A stretch of DNA of 7,456 nucleotides from BS750m-G4 sp964472195. GTDB lineage: Bacteria; Bacteroidota; Ignavibacteria; Tepidaquicellales; Tepidaquicellaceae. Below, one piece after another: positions 7,378 through 7,456 of this stretch. The stretch spans positions 1-7,456 of the forward strand of contig CAYYJH010000113.1 in the NCBI GenBank assembly GCA_964472195.1, written 5' to 3'. The notes beneath the pieces are model-generated. The model saw only the letters and a program-made list of their open reading frames with translations, was not told where the DNA came from and did not search any database. Numbering within the stretch: position 1 is the first letter of the stretch; each line of letters begins with the position of its first letter. A program made the position numbers and the translations under genes.

Positions 7378-7451
7378 GCCGGGATAGCTCAGATGGTTAG
7401 AGCGGCGGAATCATAATCCGTAGGTCGTGGGTTCGATCCCCTCTCCCGGTA
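7378..7451 (+). tRNA. tRNA with anticodon CAU, probably elongator tRNA-Met
   Basis: The sequence folds as a full 74-base cloverleaf. The acceptor GCCGGGA (7378-7384) pairs with TCCCGGT (7444-7450), with G1:U72 as the only wobble. The D-stem is GCTC/GAGC (7387-7390, 7400-7403). The anticodon stem GCGGA/TCCGT encloses a loop with T33 and CAT at 7412-7414. The T-arm has loop TTCGATC (7432-7438). The discriminator is A73 and CCA is not encoded. It is not the initiator: it lacks the three G-C pairs beside the anticodon loop and the unpaired 1:72. Elongator Met is preferred, but tRNA-Ile with C34 modified to lysidine also reads CAU in the gene. Oddities are a U50:U64 mismatch in the T-stem and A at position 32. 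Confidence 0.93.
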
Positions 7452-7456
7452 CGAAA

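Noticed and set aside
7378..7456. tRNA 3' end as an integration (att) site for a mobile element.
   Set aside because: The window ends five bases after the tRNA, and no integrase or repeat of the tRNA 3' end was seen in the rest of the window.

Overview
The window is AT-rich, densely coded DNA from a bacterium of the FCB group, most likely Bacteroidota or Ignavibacteriota. Four signs point there. The lipoprotein has the C-A-x(3)-PPPGG N-terminus common in that group. The small exported protein resembles DUF4783, a largely Bacteroidota family. The DNA polymerase clamp-loader subunit carries a long FCB-style insertion. The tRNA has no encoded CCA, and two candidate promoters fit the Bacteroidota TTG / TAnnTTTG pattern. 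A genus cannot be named from this sequence.

Layout. Positions 1-1134 (+) hold the 3' part of holB, the DNA polymerase III delta-prime subunit; its first codons lie outside the window. It runs convergently, with a 16-base overlap, into a minus-strand three-gene cluster. Read in transcription order from 7231 down to 1119, that cluster encodes a small exported DUF4783-like protein, a very large multi-membrane-span sensor histidine kinase (1387 aa), and an outer-envelope lipoprotein with an Ig-like (Big_5) domain. The kinase and lipoprotein genes overlap by ATGA, and the first gap is only 54 bases, so the three are probably one operon. A 146-base divergent intergenic region (7232-7377) separates the operon from a plus-strand tRNA with anticodon CAU (7378-7451). 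It contains one candidate promoter in each direction, both with a 20-base spacer.

How the genes may work together. All three minus-strand products act in or across the envelope: a small exported NTF2-like protein, an inner-membrane kinase with three separate extracytoplasmic regions, and a surface or periplasmic lipoprotein. This suggests an envelope-sensing module, but the stimulus is unknown and no response regulator is encoded here. holB and the tRNA are housekeeping neighbours. No mobile element, CRISPR array, integrase or toxin-antitoxin pair was seen. The most unusual item is the kinase: its predicted topology has about 12 membrane spans and three extracytoplasmic regions, and its start is uncertain (TTG, with an overlapping ATG reading frame beside an A-run).
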